This document shows, piece by piece, positions 1 to 6,563 of a stretch of 16,271 bases of DNA. Position 1 is the stretch's first letter, and each line of letters opens with the position of its first letter. The DNA lies in assembly GCA_012837465.1 (NCBI GenBank), contig DURG01000395.1:1-16271 (forward strand), read 5' to 3'. Under the pieces are notes generated by a model, which did not search any database, had not been told where the DNA came from, and was given only the letters and a program-made list of their open reading frames with translations. Position numbers and translations under genes: made by a program. The DNA comes from Propionibacterium sp. GTDB taxonomy: Bacteria; Actinomycetota; Actinomycetes; Propionibacteriales; Propionibacteriaceae.

Positions 1-669
1 GACGGGGCCTCGTCCGTGCTACTGGCCGCCAGCATCCTCGGCGCCACCGTGATGCCGCACGCCATCTACGCGCACTCGTCGCTGACCCGGGACCGCTTCG
101 GGGAGAGCGACCTTCCACCCGAGCGGCTGAAGCGCGCCACCCGCGTCGACGTGACGGTGGCGCTCGGCATCGCCGGCTCGGTCAACCTCGCCATGCTGCT
201 CGTCGCCGCCACCGTGCTGCCCGGCGTCCCCGGCACCGAGAGCCTCGAGGGCGCCCACGAGGCGATCCACCACGCGCTGGGGGCGACGGCGGGCATGCTG
301 TTCGCCGTCGCCCTCCTGGCCTCGGGGTTGGCTTCGACGGCGGTGGGGGCTTACGCCGGCAGCGACATCCTGGGCGGGCTCTTCCGTGCCAAGCTCAAGA
401 CGCTCACTCGACGGTTGATGACGATCATCCCGGCGGTGCTCATCCTGGCCACCGGCATCGACCCCACGCTGGCGTTGGTGCTCAGTCAGGTGGTGCTGTC
501 GTTCGGGATCCCGTTCGCCGTCGTGCCGCTGATGTGGCTGGCGTCGCGGAAGCAGTTGATGGGGGAGTACGTGAACTCGCGCGGCATCACCATCGCTGGG
601 TGGATCGTGACGGCCGGCATCATCGCGTTGAACGTGGGCCTCGTGGTGATTGAACTGGCCAGCCTCTGA
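1..669 (+). CDS. mntH: NRAMP-family divalent metal (Mn2+/Fe2+) transporter, 3' part
   Basis: This is the C-terminal 222 residues of a proton-coupled Mn2+/Fe2+ importer of the inner membrane; the 5' end lies outside the window and the frame is open from base 1. The first readable helix carries ILGATVMPHAIYAHS (residues about 12-26), which matches the TM6 signature of NRAMP/MntH proteins (MPHNLYLHS in typical members), whose Met and His belong to the metal site. The canonical Asn after MPH is Ala here. About five further hydrophobic helices follow (roughly residues 50-77, 92-112, 130-152, 155-177, 190-220), as expected for TM7 to TM11. It converges on a DtxR/MntR-type repressor 61 bp downstream, which supports manganese as substrate, although Fe2+ cannot be excluded. 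The symbol rests on family membership and this neighbour. Confidence 0.88.
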   Translation, partial: DGASSVLLAASILGATVMPHAIYAHSSLTRDRFGESDLPPERLKRATRVDVTVALGIAGSVNLAMLLVAATVLPGVPGTESLEGAHEAIHHALGATAGMLFAVALLASGLASTAVGAYAGSDILGGLFRAKLKTLTRRLMTIIPAVLILATGIDPTLALVLSQVVLSFGIPFAVVPLMWLASRKQLMGEYVNSRGITIAGWIVTAGIIALNVGLVVIELASL

Positions 670-715
670 CTGCCTACCGCCATTCACTGTCAGATTGACA
701 CTTGGAGGCCCTGGT

Positions 716-736
716 CGGTGATGTCCGGGATCACCG
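716..736. terminator. Possible bidirectional terminator hairpin between mntH and mntR
   Basis: A 7-bp perfect stem, CGGTGAT (716-722) with ATCACCG (730-736), has a 7-base loop and lies in the convergent gap, overlapping the last codon and stop of the mntR-like gene. There is no T-tract on either side, so termination is only a guess from position. Confidence 0.3.
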
Positions 737-1408
737 GGTGGGTTTGACCCAGATGGCGTCCGTGGCCGCGCGGCCGAGAGTGAGCATGCCGTCGGCCCCC
801 TCGACGACGACCTCCACGCCGCCGGAGTACGGCGCGCCCGGCTGGGCCTCGACGACCGATCCGATCCCGATCCCGCGCTCGGCGAAGAACTGCAGCAACG
901 CCGGATCGTCATCCGCGATCCGTTCGACGCGTGCGCCGCGGCCGGTGCCGAGATCCGTGAGGGTGACGGCGTCGAGCGCGAGGACAGAACCGTCCGGGCG
1001 GGGGATGGGATCCCCGTGGGGATCGCGCTGCGGCTGGCCGAGGTGCTCGTCGATGCGCTCCATCAGGAAATCCGAGACGGCGTGCTCGAGGTGGTCTGCC
1101 TCCTCGTGCACCTGATCCCAGCGGTAGCCGAGCACCTCGACCAGGAAGGTCTCGAGCAGCCGGTGGCGGCGCACCATCGCGACCGCGTGCGCGCGGCCTT
1201 CGGCGGTCAGCGTCATGGAGCCGTACTTGGTGTGGTCAACCAGGCCGAGGTCATGCAGCTTGCGGATGGCATCCGAGGCCGTGGACATCCGCACGCCCAC
1301 ACGGGCCGCGACCGCCGAGGTGGTGACGGGCTCGTCAGACCACTCCCCAAGGCCCCAGATGGCCTTGAGGTAGTTCTGATGGCTGGTCGACAGCACCGAG
1401 ACGGACAT
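731..1408 (-). CDS. mntR: DtxR/MntR-family metal-dependent transcriptional repressor
   Basis: This cytoplasmic metal-sensing repressor has 225 residues, the length of the three-domain DtxR/IdeR group. Residues 8-75 form the winged helix-turn-helix (SVAARVGV..STASDAIRKL..LGLV). Residues 76-125 form the dimerisation and metal domain, with H82, E86, H101, D105, E108 and H109. Residues 145-225 are the FeoA/SH3-like domain. Aligned by eye to DtxR, the primary-site Met10 is Asn12 and Cys102 is Asp105. Non-thiol ligands at these places are typical of Mn-sensing MntR (Asp8 and Glu99 in Bacillus subtilis). With the convergent NRAMP gene, this favours manganese sensing over iron. The ATG at 1408 has no clear ribosome site; a TAGCAT hexamer at 1415-1420 would make the mRNA leaderless. 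Confidence 0.85.
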   Translation of the reverse strand: MSVSVLSTSHQNYLKAIWGLGEWSDEPVTTSAVAARVGVRMSTASDAIRKLHDLGLVDHTKYGSMTLTAEGRAHAVAMVRRHRLLETFLVEVLGYRWDQVHEEADHLEHAVSDFLMERIDEHLGQPQRDPHGDPIPRPDGSVLALDAVTLTDLGTGRGARVERIADDDPALLQFFAERGIGIGSVVEAQPGAPYSGGVEVVVEGADGMLTLGRAATDAIWVKPTR

Positions 1409-1414
1409 GTTCCG

Positions 1415-1435
1415 ATGCTAACAAACCTCAGGTTT
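1415..1435 (-). promoter_or_regulatory. Candidate autoregulatory operator and -10 of mntR
   Basis: A perfect 13-bp palindrome, AAACCTCAGGTTT (1423-1435, 6-bp arms around one base), lies 14 bases upstream of the mntR start. Its half-sites AACCT/AGGTT resemble those of DtxR/IdeR boxes. The adjoining TAGCAT (read on the minus strand, 1415-1420) matches 4 of 6 bases of a -10 element and sits 6 bases from the ATG. The palindrome would therefore lie between -10 and -35, a usual place for repression. No good -35 is visible. Confidence 0.5.
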
Positions 1436-1450
1436 CGGCTCACCGAACAA

Positions 1451-1762
1451 TCAGGCCGCCGAAGGGGTGCTCAGGCGTGAGCGTTCGTAGGCGACGAGGG
1501 CTGTGGCCGAGAGTTCCGCCGGTGACGGACGAGGGGAGCGGACCCCGATGCCGGGGCCCGAGACGCTCCACAGGCCCTCCGGTGTGCATTCGCTCTTTGC
1601 CACGACGACGGCGCCCAGGGGCGTGACGAAGGAGAGCCGCGGACGGTGGTCGTCCACGACGATCAACCGCTCAAGCTCGGGACGCACCGCGATGAGATGC
1701 GACTTGACGGAGAAGATCAGCAGCAGGTCTGCCAGGCCGGTGTCGGTCATCAAATCGTTCAT
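1451..1762 (-). CDS. Small uncharacterised protein
   Basis: This 103-residue protein of unknown function was not recognised from any family. Codon third positions are mostly G or C through the whole reading frame and no other frame competes, so I believe it is real. The sequence starts MNDLMTDTGLADLLLIF, with a short hydrophobic stretch at residues 10-18, then an alternating hydrophobic/polar middle (ERLIVVDDHRPRLSFVTPLGAVVVA, about 30-55) that looks like beta strands of a small soluble fold. It has no signal peptide and one Cys. The ATG at 1762 was chosen because the open frame upstream runs antisense into lgt and loses coding character. The ribosome site is weak. It is divergent from lgt, with 139 bp between the starts, and its 3' end is 42 bp from the mntR start. 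Confidence 0.55.
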   Translation of the reverse strand: MNDLMTDTGLADLLLIFSVKSHLIAVRPELERLIVVDDHRPRLSFVTPLGAVVVAKSECTPEGLWSVSGPGIGVRSPRPSPAELSATALVAYERSRLSTPSAA

Positions 1763-1901
1763 GTGGACCACTGTGCACGAGGCCTCTGACAATTTTCGCC
1801 CGCCTGTTCGTGGCGCTGTCCCGGTTCTGCCCCGCCAGCCCGTTGCGTCGCCTCGAGTTGCGGGTGAGCCCGTCGTTGGATCGGTATGGGAAGCTAGCGA
1901 C

Positions 1902-2864
1902 GTGACTCCCCTCGTGCTGACGTTCCCAGACTTCGATCCCGTCGCCGTCGAAATCTTCGGCCTCAAGATCCACTGGTACGCGATCATGTACCTGCTCGCC
2001 TTCGCCATGGCGTACGGCCTGATGCGCCGGCGCCTGCGTCACGAGCCCTACCGCACCATCACCAAGCCGGAGGCCTGGACGCCGGCCGACATCGAGGACA
2101 TCCTCCTCGTCGCCATCGTCGGCGTGCTCGCCGGTGGGCGTCTCGGCTACACCTTCTTCTACAAGCCCGCCCACTACTTCGCCAACCCCCTCGACATCTT
2201 CAAGCTCTGGGATGGCGGCATGAGCTTCCACGGCGGCGCGATCGGCGTCATTCTCGGCCTCGCCTGGTACGCGTGGCGCAAGAAGCGGCCCTTCCTGCAG
2301 GTGGGAGACTTCCTCACCCCGGCCGTCCCCATCGGCCTGGCCGCTGGCCGCTTCGGCAACTTCATCAACGGCGAGCTCTGGGGCCGCCAAGCCCCCGATT
2401 CGCTGCCGTGGGCCATGATCTTCCCCACCGGCGGCGACGTCGCGCGCCACCCGTCGCAGCTTTATCAGATGCTCCTCGAGGGGCTCCTCCTGTTCGTCCT
2501 GCTCTGGCTGTACGCCCGCAGGCCCCGCTACCGCGGCCAGGTCTCGGGCCTGTTCCTGTTCGGCTATGGCGTGTTCCGCTTCATCGCCGAGTTCTGGCGC
2601 GAGCCTGACGCGCACCTCGGCATCCTGGGCCTCGGCCTCTCGATGGGCCAGTGGCTCTCGCTGCCGATGATCCTGATCGGCTTCGGCATGTGGGCATGGG
2701 CCACCAAAGTGAAGGTCGACGACCGCGAGGAGCCTGTGGACAACCCTGAGGACAACGCTGACGGCGGGCTCACGGACGAAGGCCAGGCTGAGGCCGCCGT
2801 CGACCCGGAAGACACGCCCAGTCAGGCCCAGATTGAGGCGGACGAGCCGCCGCCCGGGCAATGA
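1902..2864 (+). CDS. lgt: Prolipoprotein diacylglyceryl transferase
   Basis: Lgt transfers diacylglycerol from phosphatidylglycerol to the lipobox Cys of prolipoproteins, the first step of lipoprotein maturation, and is an integral membrane enzyme. The 320-residue product has the full Lgt signature GRFGNFINGELWGR (149-162), with R150 and E158 in the positions of E. coli R143 and E151. The SFHGG segment (H110) and FWREPD (232-237, R233) correspond to other conserved active-site residues. About seven hydrophobic helices end near residue 269. A strongly acidic, Pro/Glu/Asp-rich cytoplasmic tail of about 50 residues follows; such tails are common in actinobacterial Lgt. The GTG at 1902 is preferred: GGAAG lies 8 bases upstream and the Lgt-like sequence begins here, although the open frame extends to 1503. 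The end of the gene carries the first DnaA boxes of the cluster described separately. Confidence 0.95.
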   Translation: MTPLVLTFPDFDPVAVEIFGLKIHWYAIMYLLAFAMAYGLMRRRLRHEPYRTITKPEAWTPADIEDILLVAIVGVLAGGRLGYTFFYKPAHYFANPLDIFKLWDGGMSFHGGAIGVILGLAWYAWRKKRPFLQVGDFLTPAVPIGLAAGRFGNFINGELWGRQAPDSLPWAMIFPTGGDVARHPSQLYQMLLEGLLLFVLLWLYARRPRYRGQVSGLFLFGYGVFRFIAEFWREPDAHLGILGLGLSMGQWLSLPMILIGFGMWAWATKVKVDDREEPVDNPEDNADGGLTDEGQAEAAVDPEDTPSQAQIEADEPPPGQ

Positions 2865-3181
2865 TTCGCAAGTTGTCCACAGCCTGTCGAACAACATCGT
2901 TTACTACGGCGTGTCGTTACGACCAAAAGGGGTTTGACAAGCATGGATGCTGAGTTTCCCGATGGCGGGAGAGCTGGGGACAACCCGGTGGAGAACTCGT
3001 GGCCCGCGATACCCCTGATGCTCTTCGACGGCGACTGTGGCTTCTGCACCCGTTCGGCCCTTGCGTCCCGGGGGCGCTGGTTCCGGGCGCGGGTGGACGT
3101 GCGGCCCTTCCAGCGGGTCGACCTGGTTGTCCACAACCTCACTGTGGACAAGTGTGGGGAAACCCTCCACGTGGTGGACAA
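2735..3181. promoter_or_regulatory. Cluster of DnaA boxes
   Basis: Four perfect copies of the actinobacterial DnaA box TTGTCCACA occur at 2735-2743 (minus), 2873-2881 (plus), 3127-3135 (plus) and 3143-3151 (minus). Three copies with one mismatch occur at 2747-2755, 2975-2983 and 3173-3181, all on the minus strand. I found no perfect copy elsewhere in the window. The cluster covers the end of lgt, the intergenic gap (which has a less GC-rich patch at about 2885-2945) and the middle of the DCC gene. DnaA binds such 9-mers; clusters away from the origin can titrate or reactivate DnaA (datA and DARS in E. coli). Function here is inferred only from the sequence. Confidence 0.6.
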
Positions 3182-3368
3182 CGACGGTTCAGTTCACGTC
3201 GGCAGCGATGCGGTGGCCGTGGTGCTGAGGGAGTCGCGCTTTCCTTGGCCCGTCATTGGGGCGTTCCTGCGGCTTCCGGGCGTGCGGTGGGTGGCGCAGA
3301 GGGCGTACGCGATCGTCGCGAGGAACCGGCACAAGCTGCCCGGTGGTTCCGCCGCTTGTGAGTTGTAG
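2943..3368 (+). CDS. DCC-family (DUF393) thiol-disulfide oxidoreductase-like protein
   Basis: This 141-residue protein carries the hallmark of the DCC/DUF393 family, LFDGDCGFC (residues 27-35), with the CxxC pair C32 and C35 directly after the first beta strand. A thioredoxin-like redox role is predicted for the family, but substrates are mostly unknown. The C-terminus (YAIVARNRHKLPGG, then Cys-Glu-Leu) is also typical of the family. The N-terminal 22 residues are low-complexity and outside the domain. The ATG at 2943 is chosen over TTG 2934 because AAGGGG at 2927-2932 is well spaced only for the ATG. It follows lgt by 78 bp in the same direction. Several DnaA boxes lie inside this reading frame, at residues of about 62-80 (VHNLTVDKCGETLHVVDN), so DNA-level as well as protein-level constraint may act there. 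Confidence 0.85.
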   Translation: MDAEFPDGGRAGDNPVENSWPAIPLMLFDGDCGFCTRSALASRGRWFRARVDVRPFQRVDLVVHNLTVDKCGETLHVVDNDGSVHVGSDAVAVVLRESRFPWPVIGAFLRLPGVRWVAQRAYAIVARNRHKLPGGSAACEL

Positions 3369-3448
3369 TCCCTCGATACACCCCGTGGGGATGCGCCGCT
3401 CGGCTCGGGCTGGTCGACCCACGGGGCACTCGGGACCCGGGTGGGGCG
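3369..3448. repeat. Convergent gap with one copy of a dispersed GC-rich repeat
   Basis: The gap between the DCC and ROK genes starts with CCCTCGATACACC and ends with GGGCACTCGGGACCCGGG (3424-3441). The latter 18-mer recurs exactly at 9983-10000 in the feoA-feoB gap, where the unit also starts CCTCGACAC about 50 bases earlier. Inner parts (CTCGGCTCGGG, GGTCGACC) are self-complementary. This looks like a decayed copy of an intergenic palindromic repeat family. Confidence 0.5.
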
Positions 3449-4648
3449 TCAGCGCTCCAGGTGCGGGTCGACCCAGGCAGCGGGGTCGCGCATGACGCGA
3501 CCCAGCGCGGCCAGGCCCGCTCCCATCGCGGCGCGCAGCGGGGCCCGCTCGATGAACTCCAACTTGATGCCGAAGTGCGGGGCCCAGAGGACCCGCGTGA
3601 CCAGTTCCTTCTCGAGGGGCTCGCGCAGCCATTCGCCCAGCCGTCCGAGATGGCCGCCCAGGCGGACGGTGGAGACGTCGAGCAGGTTCAGCGCGGCGCC
3701 GATGGCGATGCCGAGGGCCTCGGCGATCCGCTGCACCGCGGCGTGCGCCTTGGCATCGCCGTCCTCGAGGGCCTGGACGAGCGACTCGACGTCGTCCTGC
3801 CCGGCGGCATCGAGCAGGGCGTGCAGGCCGGCGACCGTCTCGAGGCAGCCGGCCGCGCCACAACCGCAGACGGTGCCGTCGGGGTCGACACAGATGTGAC
3901 CCAGTTCGCTGGCCCAGCCGTGGCGTCCGCTCAGGAGCGAGCCGTCCATCGACACGGCGGCGCCGATACCCACCTCGCCGGTGACGTAGAGGAATGACGA
4001 CCCGGGGGCCTCGCGCAGGACGGTGAGCGCGGAGCAGTCGATGTCGTTGCGGACGAAGAGGGGGATCTCCTCGCCGCGGAAGCTCACGTCCCAGAAGCTG
4101 GGCGGCTCGAATCCCTCCCATCCGAGGTTGGGGGCGCGCACGATCCGGTGGCCGTCACGGTCGACCAGGCCGGGCACGGCGAGGATCGCGCCGGCGACGC
4201 GGGCGCCGTCGGGCATCGCCTCCAGCGTCTTCAGCGCCAGTTCGGAGAGATGGCCCATGGCCTCCTCGACGGTCAGCTCAGTGGTGTTGAGCTCGATGGC
4301 CTCGCGGGCGACGGTCTCGCCGGTGAGGTCCACGAGCGTGGAGACCATGCGCTCGACGTTGACCTCGAGGCCCAGCGCGAAGACGGTGCCGGAGCGGATC
4401 CGCAGTGGCACCGCGGGGCGGCCGCGTGCCCCACCCACGGCCTCGCCCTCGTCGACGAGCTCTCCGAGGATGAGGTCGTCGACCAGGCGGGAGACGGTCG
4501 AGCGGGTCATGCCGAGCCGGCCGGCGATGTCGGCGCGCGAGACATTGCCGCCGTTGTCCATCACCTCGCCTAACACCAGCGCCAGGTTCCGTGCGCGTAC
4601 GGAAGCCTGAGTCATCCCGGTTGCCATCGCGCGTTTCGCCTCGGCCAT
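3449..4648 (-). CDS. ROK-family transcriptional regulator (NagC/Mlc/XylR type)
   Basis: This sugar-responsive DNA-binding protein has 399 residues, the usual length for ROK repressors. Residues 17-75 are a winged helix-turn-helix (VSRADIAGRLGMTRSTVSRLVDDL at 36-59). Residues 85-385 are the ROK sugar-binding domain. The ROK zinc site is intact: GHICVDPDGTVCGCGAAGCLE (250-270), with H251, C261, C263 and C268. The kinase phosphate-binding DxGxT at the start of the domain is absent (GLEVNVERM instead), so it should sense rather than phosphorylate sugar. The start at 4648 is supported by AGGAGGGG five to six bases upstream; the open frame runs further to 4705 without a ribosome site. The effector is unknown. 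The GH4 phospho-glucosidase 2 kb away is a possible target but is not adjacent. Confidence 0.88.
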   Translation of the reverse strand: MAEAKRAMATGMTQASVRARNLALVLGEVMDNGGNVSRADIAGRLGMTRSTVSRLVDDLILGELVDEGEAVGGARGRPAVPLRIRSGTVFALGLEVNVERMVSTLVDLTGETVAREAIELNTTELTVEEAMGHLSELALKTLEAMPDGARVAGAILAVPGLVDRDGHRIVRAPNLGWEGFEPPSFWDVSFRGEEIPLFVRNDIDCSALTVLREAPGSSFLYVTGEVGIGAAVSMDGSLLSGRHGWASELGHICVDPDGTVCGCGAAGCLETVAGLHALLDAAGQDDVESLVQALEDGDAKAHAAVQRIAEALGIAIGAALNLLDVSTVRLGGHLGRLGEWLREPLEKELVTRVLWAPHFGIKLEFIERAPLRAAMGAGLAALGRVMRDPAAWVDPHLER

Positions 4649-4661
4649 TGCCCCTCCTGGT

Positions 4662-4677
4662 CCGAATATTGTTTCGG
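4662..4677 (-). promoter_or_regulatory. Possible operator upstream of the ROK regulator
   Basis: CCGAATATTGTTTCGG has 5-bp inverted arms (CCGAA/TTCGG) around an AT-rich centre, 14 bases upstream of the ROK start and just beyond its ribosome site. It is AT-rich against a GC-rich background. Autoregulation is a guess; only the symmetry is seen. Confidence 0.3.
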
Positions 4678-4723
4678 TGCGCCTCATTGTTGCGGAAGTC
4701 GACACCGTGTGGGTGCCACCGCG

Positions 4724-4909
4724 TCAATCAGCCGACTTCTGGTCGTCCATCGGCGTGCGGCCACGCCGGCGCAGGATGCGGCGCAACTGCACGATGATGA
4801 AGAACACCACCATCACGGCCGCGATGGCGAGCAGGATCAGCGGCCACATGGGCACGTCGCCAGCAGAATCGACGATGACATCCAGCGGGAACAGCATGGG
4901 GCCCATCAT
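4724..4909 (-). CDS. Small one-helix membrane protein, third gene of membrane operon
   Basis: This 61-residue protein has one clear membrane helix (WPLILLAIAAVMVVFFIIV, residues 22-40), followed at once by a basic segment (QLRRILRRRGR) and a polar tail. By the positive-inside rule the C-terminus should be cytoplasmic. Its ATG overlaps the stop of the preceding polytopic membrane gene as ATGA (4906-4909), which implies translational coupling. It resembles the 56-residue protein that opens the operon: both have MLPLLD/MLFPLD near the start, one helix, and VFF..VxxLRR..xRR at the helix exit. I did not recognise a family. The most likely role is an accessory subunit of the large protein between them. 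Confidence 0.65.
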   Translation of the reverse strand: MMGPMLFPLDVIVDSAGDVPMWPLILLAIAAVMVVFFIIVQLRRILRRRGRTPMDDQKSAD

Positions 4910-5895
4910 GTCACCACCCGGCGCGCGCCGCGGGTAGCGCCGGCTGCCAGCAGCACCAGGAGGGGGAACTCCACGTAGACGTGGTAAGCGGCCAACACCG
5001 AATAGATCGTGCGGCCGGCGGAGTAGCTGGCGAGGAAGGCCACGTACAGGGCCGCTCCGGCTGCGACGGCGAGCGCAGGGAGTCGCCAGGCGCGAAGTGC
5101 GGGGACGGCCGCGTCGAACTCGTGCGACTCCTCGCGCCCGAACAGCGGGAAGAACCCGATCCACACCACGTAGTGCATGGATTGCAGCAGCGCGAAGGCC
5201 ACTAGGAAGCGGGCTGCGACGGCGGGGTCGGCGCCCGGCGGGGCGCTGGCAGCGAGCACCCGGGCACCGTCGCCCACCCAGCCCGCGGCAGCGCCGGGAT
5301 CGGTGTTGATGAAGCGGTCGAAGGCGCCGAGCACGATCGCGACGGGAATGGCCAGGGCCCACACGAGGTTCGCGCCGACGAACGCCGCCACGGCGCGGCC
5401 GGAGCCAAGCCGACGGCGCGCCCAGTCCCACAGGAACAGCAGCGGGATGAGGTTGTGGAGGTGCGTGAGCACGTGAAAGTACCAGGCCGGCCAGAGGAAG
5501 GCGGCGAAGGTGAGCAGCGCCACGGAGGCGAGCCCGGCCCGGCGCCACCCGGCGACCCAGGCCCCCGCGGCGAGGATCGCCATGCCGAGCAGGATCTCGA
5601 CAGGTTGCCCCACCGTCGGGAACAGGGCGGCGAGCACGCGGGACAGCGCGATGAGGCTGAGGATGAGGGCCAGTACCGTGCCGAGGAGGGCGTCGACGGT
5701 GCCGCGGAAGCGGCCGATGACGTAGCGCAGCTCAAAGGCAACGTGCAGGAGGCCGAGCGCGGCGAGCCCGAAGGTGGTCAGCGGGATGGGCGCCGCCAGC
5801 GCGAGGGGTAGGAGGAGCAGCCCGGAGCCGGCGAGCGCGGGGCCGGCCCACACCAGGCCGCGGCGGGCGGTGGTGCGGGTGAGGGTGGCACTCAT
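4906..5895 (-). CDS. Histidine-rich polytopic membrane protein of unknown function
   Basis: This 329-residue protein has about eight to nine hydrophobic helices. Histidines and acids sit in or at the helices in a regular pattern: LLHVAFELRY (H51, E55, R57), FHVLTHLHNLIP (H141, H145, H147), SMHYVVWIGFFP (H241) and AAYHVYVEFPLL (H305, E309). Such a set of intramembrane His/Glu is what metal- or heme-binding membrane enzymes show. The layout recalls Brp/Blh-type carotene dioxygenases and other membrane iron proteins, but I could not establish homology and give no function. Four-base ATGA overlaps join it to a small one-helix protein on each side, so the three are co-translated and probably form one complex. 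Start ATG 5895 is fixed by the overlap. Codon use matches the neighbours. Confidence 0.75.
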   Translation of the reverse strand: MSATLTRTTARRGLVWAGPALAGSGLLLLPLALAAPIPLTTFGLAALGLLHVAFELRYVIGRFRGTVDALLGTVLALILSLIALSRVLAALFPTVGQPVEILLGMAILAAGAWVAGWRRAGLASVALLTFAAFLWPAWYFHVLTHLHNLIPLLFLWDWARRRLGSGRAVAAFVGANLVWALAIPVAIVLGAFDRFINTDPGAAAGWVGDGARVLAASAPPGADPAVAARFLVAFALLQSMHYVVWIGFFPLFGREESHEFDAAVPALRAWRLPALAVAAGAALYVAFLASYSAGRTIYSVLAAYHVYVEFPLLVLLAAGATRGARRVVT

Positions 5896-6062
5896 CGGTC
5901 GCGGTCTCGCCGGGCCTGCAGTTGGCGGCGGAGGCTGCGCACGAGGAAGAAGACGATCAGCAGGATGGGCACGGCGATGAAGAGCGCCACGCCGATGATC
6001 GGCAGCCAGATGCCGACCGGGCTGACATCGAGCAGGGGAAGCATCGCCGTCAGGATCATCAT
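5892..6062 (-). CDS. Small one-helix membrane protein, first gene of membrane operon
   Basis: This 56-residue protein starts MMILTAMLPLLDVSPVG, has one long helix (residues 17-41) and ends in a basic tail (SLRRQLQARRDRDR). Its stop codon overlaps the start of the next gene as ATGA (5892-5895). It is a likely distant paralogue of the third operon member, with the same order of short hydrophobic N-terminus, helix, VFFxxV and LRR motif. The start is ATG 6062; a second ATG follows directly at 6059, and the ribosome site is poor, so either may be used or the mRNA may be nearly leaderless. It is divergent from a four-helix membrane protein with only 38 bp between the starts. Confidence 0.65.
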   Translation of the reverse strand: MMILTAMLPLLDVSPVGIWLPIIGVALFIAVPILLIVFFLVRSLRRQLQARRDRDR

Positions 6063-6100
6063 GGGATCATCGTTGCACGGCGGCCGGGCAGGAGGTGAGC

Positions 6101-6484
6101 ATGGTGGCGTGGATCCTGGCGTACCTGGTCACGCTCGCCGTCGAGGTGCCCATCGTGCTGTGGCTGATGCGAGCTGCCGGCTGGGTGCCGCGCACCGTCG
6201 ACGGCGGGTTGGGCTGGCCGGCCGCGGTCGCCGTCGCGTGGGGGCTGAATCTGACGCACCCGGTGCTGTGGTGGGTGGGGCCGCAGGGGCTGGGTGCGGT
6301 GCTGGCGGCCGAGGTGATCGTCGTGGCCGTGGAGGGCGTGGCGTTGGGCCTCATCGCCGGCCGGGCCACGCGTGATCCGCTGGGGGTCGCCGTGCTGATG
6401 GGCCTGTTGATCGCGTTCGCGGCGAACTTCGCGTCCTTCGCCGTGGGCGCGGGCCTGTATGGGGTCGGCTGGCTGCCCGCCTGA
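6101..6484 (+). CDS. Four-helix membrane protein with conserved-looking Glu/His residues
   Basis: This 127-residue protein has about four helices (residues 4-25, 40-60, 66-88, 95-120). Polar residues within them form a pattern: TLAVEVPIV (E15), LNLTHPVLWW (N50, H53, W57), AEVIVVAVEG (E71, E78) and AANFASF (N109). I recall similar small membrane proteins with an N..THP..W and E..V...E pattern in many bacteria, without a known function. The ATG at 6101 is chosen because GGAGG (6091-6095) lies five bases upstream; GTG 6095 overlaps that site. It is divergent from the small-large-small membrane operon and probably shares its regulation. Buried His and Glu again suggest metal or proton handling, which is inference. 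Confidence 0.7.
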   Translation: MVAWILAYLVTLAVEVPIVLWLMRAAGWVPRTVDGGLGWPAAVAVAWGLNLTHPVLWWVGPQGLGAVLAAEVIVVAVEGVALGLIAGRATRDPLGVAVLMGLLIAFAANFASFAVGAGLYGVGWLPA

Positions 6485-6563
6485 GTCGCCGACCACCTGC
6501 GCGGGCGGGGCGCGGTGGGTACCGTGAGGCTTGTCGACGCGTCACCCGTCTGAGAGGACCACC

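Noticed and set aside
1503..1901. N-terminal extension of Lgt from 1503
   Set aside because: The extra 133 codons are antisense to the small minus-strand gene, do not resemble Lgt, and GTG 1902 has its own ribosome site.
2735..3181. Chromosomal origin oriC
   Set aside because: The DnaA boxes are many, but no dnaA, dnaN, rpmH or gyr gene is near and the gap has no strong AT-rich unwinding region.
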